From: Gymnopus androsaceus JB14
Lineage: Eukaryota; Basidiomycota; Agaricomycetes; Agaricales; Omphalotaceae
Assembly (NCBI GenBank): GCA_009733575.1
Contig: ML769423.1
Location: forward strand, 1-64,000
Direction: 5' to 3'
DNA: 64,000 nt
Under the pieces are notes generated by a model. That model saw only the letters and a list, made by a program, of their open reading frames with translations, ran no database searches and was not told the DNA's origin. A program made the translations under genes and the position numbers. Positions 21,842 through 32,578 of the stretch are shown here, in pieces; position 1 is the first letter of the stretch; each line of letters starts with the position of its first letter.

Positions 21842-23244
21842 TCACCGTATATTAGAAGCAAGCCTCAACATCAATGAACCTCAAACAATTTGGCTAATAA
21901 GACTGATATCAGTTTATTGAAAGATGAGCACAAAAGAAACATACTGTATTCTGAGTACTAAACACATATCCCTGACTCTAAGATGCTAACCCTTCAAAAT
22001 CAACTAATGACCGTATTGGGCTAAGTGGTGAACCAGTGAGCACAAGATAAGTGGGGACATGCCATGCATATTGCATGCAGCTAAATATTTAAAATGAGAA
22101 GGGGTTGACAAAAGGAGGGTCAACGCACTCGGAAAAGATTTGTAATAATAGGTGTGTGCAGAGTGGTCGTGCAAATTCGTCATATTCACCTAAAGAAACA
22201 CAGGAATAATGGGAACAGTGGAATGAAGAAACCTGTCATTGCTCTCACCAGCTGCTTCAAGCCGATTTACACACAAGAAAAAGCCTGAAAGGGTGCGCAG
22301 ATACCTGCAATCCATGAGGCCAAACACAACAGAAAAGAGGTGGATGACACACCGGAAATCTATGCTCACTTGCAGAAGCACCAGCAAATATAAGTCCAAG
22401 TTGTGAAGAGAGGAAAAGGAGGATGCGCGCTCAAGAAAACTACAAGAAGTGGGAAGAAAGGAAGAGATGAAGGAAAAAACTGCGGTTGATGTGATTGATC
22501 AATATCAATGCACAGCCTTCGGTAAAATGGCAAACACTTACCAGATTCTCGACCCAAATTCATTGCCATGCCCACTATGCTCAGTGCTCAAGCTCACTGC
22601 TCAGAGTGCCGGGAAACAATGTAAAGTGCAGTCACTAAAACACCTTGATTGAGAATGACATTGGAAGGAAGATCGTACTGTGAACGGATCAGGATAGTGC
22701 TTAATCACTACTACTAAGTAGTAGTGAAGCTCAAGTTGTATAATCAGCAAGGTTTTCTCAGCATAACCGCATATAAACAGGTATGAACCAGGTATGAACT
22801 TGGTATATCAATTATACGGCCGACGTAATTAAAGGAAATTCCGCTGGCCCGTGATGGCGTATGATTGCACATATTGATTACATCAATCTACTGATTATAC
22901 AGGATACGATCCTGCAGTTTTGCTGATGTAGTCTCTGGATCCGGTCCAAGGAGGAAGCAGCTTGACCGAAGCTCGTTCATTCATTGCCTCAGATCTAGAA
23001 TAAACATTCGCTCATTCCATGAAACAAATTTTCCATCCACTCAAGCATGATATGAGGTCTGGACCATTTTTGCTATAGTACTACATACTGGTACTTGGTT
23101 ACAAACCAAGGGGTATGTAGAAATTTAAGCGCCCATATCACATAGGGGGAAGGGGGTCCAGAGGCTCTTAAGGTCAAAATATTTTAACCATTTTAGTGGT
23201 TGTTTTCATGTTGAATGATGCTTTAAAGTACCATATATGTACAA
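21842..23244. other. Intergenic, dispersed repeats
   Basis: No gene is recognised. 22955-23055 is a copy of the repeat at 3300-3410. 23085-23190 contains a G-rich stretch and the block TCTTAAGGTCAAAATA; a similar CCTTAAGGTCAAAATA occurs at about 25298-25313. Short open frames here have no protein character. Confidence 0.45.
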
Positions 23245-23890
23245 CATCAGCAAAACCTGGGTAATGGTCATAGCAGCCATAGCAAGCCATAGCAAGCCAT
23301 AAGTGCTCTACAGCACTATGGCTTCTATGGCCTGCTATGGCTTACTATGAGCTCCTGTGGGATTTCTGAGTGTTCAAACCAACTGTCAAGCATTTGACAG
23401 CTGTCATTCTCTCCTGCCAACCATATATAAGAGTTGACACATCCAGGATGCATTCTCGCAACTTCCCCAATTTTTTTCCAAGTCAACACTGAGTTGCGAC
23501 TTTGGTTTTGGATATTCTTGGTTCATTTGACATCTCCAATATTTTGGTTAGGGCTACTGCTTACTGTAGTATATGTAAGAACTAGCACTTTAGTTATACT
23601 AGTTTTGCCACACTATTGTACTATGTGTACTACCATGAACATGCCAATATAATATAATAAGATTATGATTATTTAAACTTTGGTTCAGCGAGTGTTGCCA
23701 CCGCCGAGTGAGGGAAGTGATTTTGAAACAAGGATATATTTAGTTTTGAATTGAACAGCTGACAGACAACATGCTGTGAAATATACAATCCATAGTGATC
23801 CATAGCTCTGGACAGATGGGGACCTTGCTATGGGTGCTATGAGCACTGCACAGAGCTGTCCAGCTCTGTCCAGCTCACCTGGGTTTTGTG
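23245..23890 (+). mobile_element. GCTATGG-rich non-autonomous TIR element, copy A
   Basis: It starts CATCAGCAAAACCTGGGT and ends in a decayed CACCTGGGTTTTG. Both subterminal regions are packed with CATAGC/GCTATGG words. Internally there is a perfect 12-bp palindrome TGACAGCTGTCA (about 23394-23405), a TATATAAGAG box (about 23424) and AACTTCCCCAA. Copies B (29886-30579, reversed) and C (55371-56453) share the same layout. No transposase frame is present. Length without insertions is about 650 bp in all three copies. Confidence 0.75.
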
Positions 23891-24123
23891 AGACCCAGTG
23901 CACGAAACGGATCTCAAACCAAGGTATCCCGAATGTCTCGCACCTAGATGTAGGTGGAGACCAAATGCGACCACCCGGGGTAACCGTGCTGTAAGGTGGG
24001 TCTGGACAGTAGTACGAGTGTTGTACAGAACAGTACAAGCCTCAGAGGTGCAAGGAACAGTTTACAGGCCACCCTATGACGTAATCAGGAGGAAGCAGGT
24101 GGTATTGTGGTCCAACAACCAGA

Positions 24124-24430
24124 AATGAGTGGAAGCGGATGGAATATGGATGAAGGGGTGGTCCAAAAAGGTGTAATAAGTCCAAATATGGATAATGCGG
24201 GTGGAATACAGCAAATGCGGACGGAAATAGCATGGGAGCGGATGGAATAGGGTCAAAGCAGGCGGAAATAGCGTGGGAGCGGACGGAATAGTGCAAAAGC
24301 GGATGGAAATAGCATGGGAGCAGATGGAATAGGGTGAAAGCGGATGGGAATAGTGTGGGAGCGGATGGAATAGCGTGAGAGCGGGTGGAAATAGCGTGGG
24401 AGCGGGCGGAATTGAGTGAAAGCGGACAGT
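24124..24430 (+). repeat. Minisatellite, degenerate 20-21-bp unit (about 41-bp higher-order unit)
   Basis: Imperfect tandem copies of GCGGATGGAATAGCGTGGGA run through the stretch, alternating slightly so that a roughly 41-bp period is also visible. The long open frames across it on the minus strand (rich in LFPPALTLFHPLP) are a by-product of the repeat and are not treated as a gene. Confidence 0.8.
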
Positions 24431-25537
24431 CCCAGAGGTTCTAGAGGTAGCAAACCCAAATAGGAAGCTCCCGGGGAGCTTTGGTTGTAAAGTTGTAAAC
24501 AAAGATAGAAGACAGTGAGCTCTGGATGTAGATTTGGTATCTACGGACAGAGCCTCGCAGTTAATGCAGATGACAGTGAGCCTTCAAACGGAGCTTGGAA
24601 GGCACAACTGGTTGGAACAGACAGAACAAAGAGACAGAGACAGAGAAAGAAGCAAAACGGGATTGATTCGGTAACAATGGTAATAACAGACTAGGGTACA
24701 TGGACTCGGGGTGTCTACTTATACACTGTAGGATGGCTGTGTAAGTCATCGGGAGGGCCTGATGGATGGTTATCAAGTGTGGGAGGCACCCAGGAGGCAG
24801 GATAACTGGTAATCACATGTAGAAAGTGCCCCGGCAGGCAGGATAAATGGTAAATAAGCATGGAAAGCGCCCGCACTTTAGGTAATGAGTGCAGGAAGTA
24901 TTCGCAGATGGTCAGGAAGCGTGGGAAACATCAGCGAGTGGATAGCGGATGCAGGGAGTGTCTGGAAATGAGCCAAGGCCTGACAGGTTTTGCTGATGAA
25001 TTCCACATTTATCCTGTACTAGAGACCATCAAATCCTCTTTGCAGGCAATATGTGCTGTTAATGTGGATGGGAGAAAGTTTGTGGAGAGCCCTGACTGAC
25101 CCTGAACTGATGTAACAAAAATGCAATCATATTAATTGGCCTGAAATAACATCACATTAAAGGGTAAATGTCTACAGGAGACTTTGAAAATCCAAAAATT
25201 AGGCTCCATCAACAGCGGCAAAGCAAAAATGTCAGGTGGGTTTGGGAATTCACTACTATATAAGGATAAAGGAGGGGGGGAGGGGGGGCCTTGGAAGCCT
25301 TAAGGTCAAAATACAATGTGATATCTAAAATTTTATTTTTGCATACCCCTTGTTACAAACATAGGATCTTCATTTTGAACAACTCCAAGTAGGTATACCA
25401 GTGGTGCACAGTATCTGTATCATATCCCCTCGGACAAACAGCATGTGTACTTTCTACCAAGCACAAAAGAAGAGAACAAGTAGCACCATTCCATAACAGA
25501 ATGCAGGGGAAAGTATTGTTATGTAGAACCAATGTTG
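24431..25537. other. Intergenic, no gene recognised
   Basis: No protein-like frame was found. There are several related 'ggcaggataa(a/c)tggtaa' words between 24790 and 24860, and a G-run (about 25268-25290) next to CCTTAAGGTCAAAATA. It probably consists of decayed repeats. Confidence 0.4.
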
Positions 25538-27341
25538 TTAATAGACCGCGAAGGTGATATTCAACTTCCTGGATTGCTTCAGAAACAATAGCTTCCCAGC
25601 TAGCAAATCACCAACACCAATCTCCACAAGCTTGGGGTTCATTATTATGATACTCACCATCTCGAGAGATGAAAACCATGGGTTCTCAAGTAGTGTGTTG
25701 AAGTTAACCCATTGATCCCATTGAAATGTCTCCAGTGGGTCAGCATGTTCCAGATGCATAGGGCTTACCACCGTTCCATTCATGGTCATGGCCGTTTTTG
25801 ATGGTTATTTGCTTGGTATGGGACAGTACCGTAAAATGACCATCTGTGACTGTCCGTAATGGTCACTTGGGCGCTAACCCAGGGCTTATACTTGAATGTA
25901 GCAGATGTAAGTAAAAAGCATTTTTACAGGTCATTTTGGACCTGTATATAAATATATACACTGATTCAACCTGGTTCAGCTCAAGGATAGCTCAAAAGTA
26001 CACAAGATGACCTGGCCATGGGATCAAATACCTCTTGGCAGGACTTGGCAGACATCAAAGCTCTTGTTTCTCCCTACAAACAAAAGCAGTGACTCGGAGT
26101 GCACATAATTTATTCTTCTGGCTACTTTTCAGCTGGGTAAGGTCCAATTAAACTTAGGAAAAGTGATACTTGGCTACAACATCTTGGGTACTGTGTCATG
26201 ACCATGTCAACTGCTCACAGATGGTAAAAAAACAGTACCTAAATGAGGTCTCATGGGACAAGTACCATTCCGTGTCATGGTGACCATGAACCATGGGTAC
26301 ATGGACATGGTGGTAAGCCCTACAGATGCAGTTCAACCACTAGTTGTTGTAGAGTGCACCCATTCCAATCCGAGTCCAAGAAAGGTTCAAAGAGGGATTT
26401 AATCCAGGGGGAAAAAGTGTATCCGTCTGTTTGTATGGCTTGGGATAGCCTCAAAATATGCAAGTTGGGTGTGTATCCAAGATGAAGCCCATTCAAGGCT
26501 GCTAAGAAAGAGAAAAATGCCCAGTAATTATAGCAGGATTGCGAAGAATGACTTAATCTCTAACATACCTTCTAATGGTTGATATGTCTTCGCCATGGAT
26601 GCAGCCTGAATTTCTACACATTGAATCGGAGATGCCTGATGTCAAAAAGGCAAGATTTGTGTACAAACCAATCCGTTAAGTTGGGGAAACAAGGGATACC
26701 CAAGTTTAACACCAATTCGTTGAGCTGTATAGATCTAGGTGCTGCATATGAGCCCAGAAAAACCAAGCCTTCCCTGCATGACACAACCCCAAGGTTCAGA
26801 GCCTTCAAAGAAGTGACATGGCTCAAAAAAGATACCACTTCAATAATGTTAAACCAATTGAAGGAGATTCGAGTTATTGTGGGTGCCTTTAGCATGTTGG
26901 CCAATACTGCCCTTAGCACAGGAGACAGTGCTTCCCAGTACAAACTACTGAGCGACAGCTCATCCACCCTGGAGAGTTGACTGATAACTTCAGCAGTAGA
27001 AGTATGGATCCGAGCTTCCCATAGTTGAACAATTGACTCTGACAAGTTTATAAACCTGAAGTACTTTAACTCCAGAGACCAAATATAGAATGCTAAGCAA
27101 GGGGTTTTGTCCAATAATGTAATGAGCCAACCATTAGATTTCACCAAAGTATCCGCTACTGTGGCAAAGTTTGGATGGTAGGGCGAACTGGCAAGTTTAT
27201 GATGACACATTGGAATATGCCATGCTGAGAAGGGGGAGTCCAGGCTCTTCCAACTAGTGCACAGTTAAGGAGAGTAGCTTTATCTGAGTAGAGGTTGTCG
27301 AGAATGCATTCCACCAGTTCATTCGGTAGTGGATAGACCAT
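25538..27341 (-). pseudogene. F-box protein gene, disrupted by an hAT-like insertion and a frameshift
   Basis: Exon 1 begins at 27341 with MVYPLPNELVECILDNLYSD, followed by CALVGRAWTPPSQHGIFQC, the same F-box N-terminus as the intact gene at 40980. A frame change near 27190 leads into ADTLVKSNGWLITLLDKTP. Later blocks match the intact paralogue: LSRVDELSLSSLYWEALSPV, QLNELVLNLGIPCFPNLTDW. After an intron (26567 to about 26500) exon 2 reads LHLGYTPNLHILRLSQAIQT and LQQLVVELHL. The element at 25759-26322 interrupts it there. The 3' part (HADPLETFQWDQW to LLAGKLLFLKQSRKLNITFA) resumes beyond and stops at 25538. F-box proteins are normally SCF ubiquitin-ligase substrate adaptors. Confidence 0.85.
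25759..26322. mobile_element. hAT-like MITE inserted in F-box exon 2 (564 bp)
   Basis: The ends are 14-bp perfect inverted repeats, TAGGGCTTACCACC. They are flanked by an exact 8-bp duplication, CAGATGCA, at 25751-25758 and 26323-26330. TAGGG termini with 8-bp duplications are the hAT signature. CATGGTCA words recur just inside both ends. No transposase frame is present. Excising the element with one duplication restores the F-box frame (ELHL followed by EHADPLE). Confidence 0.9.
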
Positions 27342-27915
27342 GGTTGTGGTTGGAGCAAGGTTCTAGACGCAGTTGAGAGCGGGGAAAGAAAGTACAGCAA
27401 CCTATTCTGTGCAATTATTGGGAGCATGATGACTAGTAGATTGTAACTGAGGTACTCACCTCTGATCTTAGACAGTCCAATATTCCAGAGAGATTGTTTC
27501 ATATTGTGTGTTACCTTATTTTGTGCCCATTTCTCCCTACTGCCTGTTTCTGCTTAAGAGTGAGCTCAAGCAGATGATGGTAGAGCAGCAGATCTTGTAA
27601 ATCCTGCTTTACCCTTTTGCTACCCAGCATTTGTTCTTCTCACTTCGACCATCAACCAAATGAACTCATAGACCTCATTCTCCAAGATCTCTACTCAAAT
27701 CAAGCTACTCCCTGGAACTGTGCACTTGTTGGAAGAGCCTGGGTTTCTGCTGCTCAGCAGGGCATTTTTCAATGTATCATTCTTGAATTCCCTGATTGGA
27801 GAGTTTGTCAGCTTGTTGCATTACTAGACAGAAATTCCATATATTTTCCTATATTTGGTCTCTGGAACTACACCAGTTTGCTGTATGGGTACTAAGGAAA
27901 AAAGACCTCATTACA

Positions 27916-28564
27916 GGATAATTCTACTGAACAACCCTTCTGGCAACCTCTTTGTATCTCGTGATCACTGGTCATGCCGGATTTTGACCAAGATGTAACT
28001 TTGACATGTATGCCATCTGCATCCATTGCGTCAATGCTGTGCCATCCTTCACCCTCCTCTTCAACCTACCAACATGCTCACAAAGCCAAACCTTTTCAGT
28101 TGTACTTGGCAAGTACTTGGGAGTAGTAGTGACAAAGAAGAGTAGCAGTGGAGGTTGGTATGGGTAATAGGACCTAGGTGCACTTTTCTTTCTTGCAAGA
28201 TACGCTTGGACTCACCAGCTTTTCTATATGCCAGATACTGCTCCACTTGATGTTGCCGCGGAACAGAGTCCCTTGAATTGAAACATTCATCACTCAAATA
28301 ATCCTAGGATGACAGCAAACCCACTGCCAGGGTGGCAGGTGCATGACTTGGTGTGTTTGTGGCATTGCACGGTCCATGACACTCAGTCCCAGATGCCTGT
28401 GGCCATCTTATTTTCAGTAAACAATTCATTTGTAACAGTTATTCTACATTCTCAATAGCTCCAATACACTTAGACTTAAGAATTTTCTGCTGTGACCCAT
28501 TGCAACACCGGTGTCACTGTCACCATTACACTGAAATTTTGAGGGTTGTTGAGTAGAATTATCC
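27916..28564. mobile_element. Mutator-like MITE in F-box pseudogene (649 bp)
   Basis: Inverted ends begin GGATAATTCTACT(G/C)AACA. An exact 9-bp duplication, CTCATTACA, flanks it at 27907-27915 and 28565-28573. A 9-bp duplication is the usual length for Mutator-like elements. The terminal repeats extend about 23 bp, with one mismatch visible. No transposase frame was found. Confidence 0.87.
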
Positions 28565-29052
28565 CTCATTACATATGAGCTGATACACAATTTCATGGCT
28601 GAAATTGTCCTGTGGCTCTCTAACATGGAGCTATTGATCCACCATATGAGGTGGGACAACCTGCCTCTGGTGCTTGATGCAGCATTGGAAAACATACTCA
28701 AAGCACCCACACTCGCTCACTTGAATATACCTCAACCTGTTTACCATCAATAAATTTGCTCAAGTAGTATCTCTTTTGAGCCATGCAACTCATTTGAAGG
28801 TGCTGAAGCTTGGCCAAATTTACCTCGAAGACAGTGCACCAGGAAATATCATCTTTCCAACATCAGATTCTAGTTCTGTGCCTTGCTCAATAAAACTCAG
28901 CCAATTGATGCTCTCCTTTTATCCTGATCTCACAGATTGGTTTCTTGGAGGTGACACCTACAGCCTGAAAGGCTTGAAGTGGGATTGGATCCAGGGGACA
29001 GGAGTGTATGTGTCATTTTGTGTGACTCGGAACAGCTTCAAGATGGTGTGTA

Positions 29053-29528
29053 TATGGCCATAATATTGTAAAATAACTCATTCTCAGATTGACAATGATA
29101 CTACATTTTTTATGATTTTTGACAACCATGTCAGATTTTTGACAAGGGGGGGTTGTATGGTTGTTCCTGCCATCCAAGGAAGTACAGGTGGGTGCTAAAT
29201 TAGGTTTATTGAGTGCATGCCTCTGCTGGACTGATCAAATAATTTCTTTTTTTTAGCAAGTCAAACAAAAGTATACAAAAGTACCCAGCTTTGATCTGCT
29301 AAAAAAGGGAATTATTTGATCAGTCCGGCAGAGGCATACACTCAATAAATCTAATTTAGTGCCCTCCCATACCTCCTTGGATGGCAGGAACAACCATACA
29401 ACCCCCCAAGAGCATAGCCCAAATGACCCCCCCCCCCTGTCAAAAATCTGACATAGTTGTCAAAAATCATAAAAATGTAGTATCATTGTCAATCTGAGAA
29501 TGATTTATTTTACAATATTATGGCCATA
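29053..29528. mobile_element. Foldback element with roughly 200-bp arms (476 bp)
   Basis: The left arm (29053-29255) and right arm (about 29307-29528) are near-perfect inverted copies beginning TATGGCCATAATATTGTAAA, with a loop of about 50 bp. The right arm contains about 30 extra bases near 29405-29440. TGTA flanks both sides (29049-29052 and 29529-29532). The paralogous F-box sequence at about 26467-26490 reads through this point as GTGTGTATCCAAGATGAAG with no insertion, giving an 'empty site'. Confidence 0.85.
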
Positions 29529-29885
29529 TGTATCCAAGATGAAGTGTGTTTGAAGGAAGAATGGGAGAATCATTCGATGTATAGTGACTTGAAGCAAAAT
29601 GCATCATACCTTCTGCCGGCATGGTCTTTGGGGTGTCAAACTATAGCTCTCAGACTACCACTGACATACTTCAGCATGGAGGTGGTCGCAGCGGGGCAGA
29701 TAAGAGATTTCACCTCCCATTCACTCGGTCCCACAAGTTACAGTTTAACATCCAAATCATGCTCCTCATTGGCAGCAGAGTATGAGGAATTTCCGGACTT
29801 CCAAGATTAATTCAGATACTGGTGAATGATCTTAGATCACACTGTAATGATGGACACAAGTCTGGATCCGGAACAGGTACCTGTG

Positions 29886-30579
29886 CATCAGCAAAACCGG
29901 GCATGCTGTGGAGAACTGTGGAGTTCTCCACAGCACTCATAGCACTCATAGAGCCCATAGCAAGGGTACCCTTTGTGGAGAACTATGGATTGCTATGGGG
30001 CGCTATGGACTGCTATGGATTTCCCGGGAATGTCATCCATCAGGATATGTCAGGGTTTAATTTAAATTAAATATATTGTTCTTTTGAATTGTTTTCATCA
30101 CTCGCTCAACCAAATGAGACCAAAATAAAACCATCATATTGTCATGTTTGTAGCACTACTAGGACAACACTGTAGCGAGACTAGAACTACATACTTGGAT
30201 AACTAGTGTACACATAAATGAAGTCATACTGTAAGTGGCAATTGATGCTTAGAATTAAATGCTACAAACATTAGACACATCGAAACAAAGATGAAGGCTT
30301 GAATTTGGAGACTTACTGAGCAACTTGGAAGAAAAGGAACTTGGGGAAGTTGCGACGATGCATATGCGTCGATTCTTATATAGAATTGGCGGGAAGAACG
30401 GGAGCTGTCAAGATGCCAAAATGAGTTGACAGTTGCCTCGAATGCTTGGTAACCTCATAGGAGCTCATAGGAGCTCATAGAAACCCATAGCACCCCATAG
30501 TTCTGTAGAGAACTATGGCTGCTATGATTTACTATAAGTTGCTATAACTTCTATGGCCAATACCCAGGTTTTGCTGATG
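29886..30579 (-). mobile_element. GCTATGG-rich non-autonomous TIR element, copy B
   Basis: The ends CATCAGCAAAACC and GGTTTTGCTGATG are intact inverted repeats. TG is duplicated on both sides (29884-29885, 30580-30581). CATAGC/GCTATGG words fill both subterminal zones. The internal module (AACTTGGGGAAGTTG, TATATAGAA, GAGCTGTCAAG) is the reverse of that in copies A and C, so this copy is inverted relative to them. Confidence 0.8.
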
Positions 30580-30729
30580 TGGGAATACCCGCAGGTATTT
30601 TACCTGGGGATCCTGGTACCTGTTTCCCATGGATCTGACCCAGGTTGCAGGTCAGTCTTTGTGAAATTTTTAATGACCTGCAGGTACCTGTGGATCCAGC
30701 ACCTGCAAAATTTCTGATACTGAAGTACT

Positions 30730-31180
30730 CTATGTAGTAAGTACTGTACTAATTTTACTTATTAGTACTAGTTTTAGAATAATTGATATTAATATATACC
30801 ACTATCTCATCCAAGAATACCAGTAAGTACTAATACTTGAACTTAATATACTCAGTCACTAAGTATTGGTAGGTGCTGACAAGTAGGGTTCAGTAAGTAC
30901 TAAGTAATAGTAAGTGTTTGTACTAAGTAGTATTTACTTGCAAGTTGCTTACAAGCAAGTATTGTTAGTTACTTACTAGTACTCACTGTTAAGATAACTA
31001 GCAATACTTACTTGTACTTACTGTTGGTACTTAGTGAGTACTTAGCTACAGTCTTAATTACAAGTAAATATTGGTACTTACTTACTTACCAATTACCTAC
31101 TAGTATTATTAGTACTTACTACTAGTATATACATATATGATTGGATATATTAGTACATACTTACTACTGTATATTTACGA
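30730..31180. repeat. AT-rich satellite-like stretch of TACTTA/AGTA words
   Basis: About 450 bp made almost entirely of overlapping words such as AGTACTTA, TACTTACT and TAGTACT without a strict period. Much of it is self-complementary. It lies inside the TIR element 29843-31602 and may be its expanded core. No coding potential is seen. Confidence 0.75.
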
Positions 31181-31602
31181 CCTAAAGTGCCTGGGTTTGA
31201 TGTGTTACATTGAGAACTTCAAAAAGTGGAGTTCTTGGGCCAAATATTAGCATTATGCAAGAAAATTCTGGTATTTTTTGGTCATTTTGTTGCAATCTTT
31301 GGAATTTCGAGTTACTATTTTGCGAAATTCAAAGTTCCTTGAACCCCATTATGTGTTATGATTCTCAAAATGACCAAGTTCCCAGGGACTGTGTTATGGT
31401 TACAGGAACTTTAGGTCATAATTATACAGTAGTAATCAAGTTACTCACAGGTACCTGCAGGTATACCTGTTGCAGATCCGGATCCCAGTTGACCTGTTTC
31501 CCACGGATCCGGACCCGGTCACAGGTCAGCTTTTTCAAGCCACAGGTACCTGTCTGGCAGATCCGGGTCAACTCGGATCCAGACTCGTGTCCATCTTTAC
31601 GC

Positions 31603-32578
31603 TGTATAACCATTGTCATCATTGTGTATCTTCTGTAATTCTATACTGGCCCGCTGGAAGTTAAAAGATTATAGTAAATCACTTGCAGTGCTTGCACATT
31701 GTACTCATTCTGTTTAAATCTTTTAATGTAAGTTTTTGTATATGTTTCAAAGGTATCTGTCAATTTACTTTGAAGAAATATAATGAGGGAGAAATTCAGG
31801 ATTTTTGAACTTGTGCGAAATTGCACTTTTTTCAGGCTCACATGAGATTCTTGATTTTTAGAGCCACAAATACTTCATGGGCAAGTCTAAGATTTCAACA
31901 GTACCTTTAGAACATGTATATAATTAGTACCGCCAGCCTGCTAAGGTGCATGACTTGTATTTGTTGCTTCATGAGCAAAGGAAGTGAAAAAGTGCAATAC
32001 TAGTTTTGGACACTGCCAATTGCCGTTAAGCGCTCTTTTAACTTCTCCACCAATTTCAAGGGTCTTGTCGGCTCCCTCTGGCATCCTTTCAAATGCCTCT
32101 TAAAAATCACGAAAGTTGATAAAAAGGCTCTTTAACATCTTAAATACAGTCTCCCAAAATCCGAGAGCCTTCTGTCAAGAATTGCAAAAGTTTTTCTATA
32201 TGGGCATATTTTTTTAAACTTCCGGTTCATTGATAGTATGTAAATATGTGGTCCAATGTTGACAAGAAATTTGAAAGTGAATAGAACAACAGAGTAACAA
32301 TGCAATACACAAAGCAGGTAAACCAAGGAATCGATAGCAAATAGAATAGCAGAGTAGCGCAGGAAACCAGATCCAGGGGAGGAAATAAGCTAACACTCTT
32401 AGCAATAGCAGAGGAAGGATTAGTCTCCTCTAAGCGTCTCGTTATACACTGACGATCCTTGCGGATGTGTCTATACAGATACATCCATACGGATCGTCAT
32501 TTGTATTCGAGTCTGCCTACGGGAGACTAAGGAAAGGAAGGATGTGAAAAGAGAGATAAGCCTTGTAGGTACTATGAA
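31603..32578. other. Intergenic, no gene recognised
   Basis: AT-rich, with no protein-like frame on either strand. It forms the 3' flank of the leftward ARID gene. The words TGTGTCTATACAGATACATCC and similar near 32465-32490 are partly palindromic, but no function is proposed. Confidence 0.4.

Larger units (their letters stand above)
27630..29800 (+). pseudogene. F-box protein pseudogene, rearranged and carrying two insertions
   Basis: The start of the copy (about 27650) reads PNELIDLILQDLYSNQATPW and CALVGRAWVSAAQQGIFQC. A frame change near 27845 precedes a segment interrupted by the element at 27916-28564. Across that element the frame continues (ELIHNFMAEIVLWLSNMELL, then LVLDAALENILKAPTLAHLN), later INKFAQVV and SHATHLKVLKLGQ and LSFYPDLTDWFLGGDTYS. 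From about 28975 the sequence resembling exon 2 lies in the opposite orientation: the reverse complement of 28975-29050 plus 29533-29560 matches the LHLGYTPN...PWIKS region of the copy at 25538-27341. So the 3' part has been inverted. The foldback element 29053-29528 sits in that inverted part. Confidence 0.75.
29843..31602. mobile_element. TIR element rich in AGGTACCTG/GGATCCG words, hosting copy B
   Basis: GTAATGATGGACACAAGTCT at the left (about 29843) pairs with its near-inverse at the right (31580-31602, ending ...CGTGTCCATCTTTAC). Inside, ACAGGTACCTG and GGATCCGG words recur near both ends. Element B (29886-30579) is inserted close to the left end. No target duplication was identified and no coding region is seen, so the class is unknown. 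Confidence 0.55.

Noticed and set aside
24074..24502. 142-residue minus-strand open frame rich in Leu, Phe and Pro
   Set aside because: It is the translation of the 20-21-bp minisatellite; all frames stay open for the same reason.
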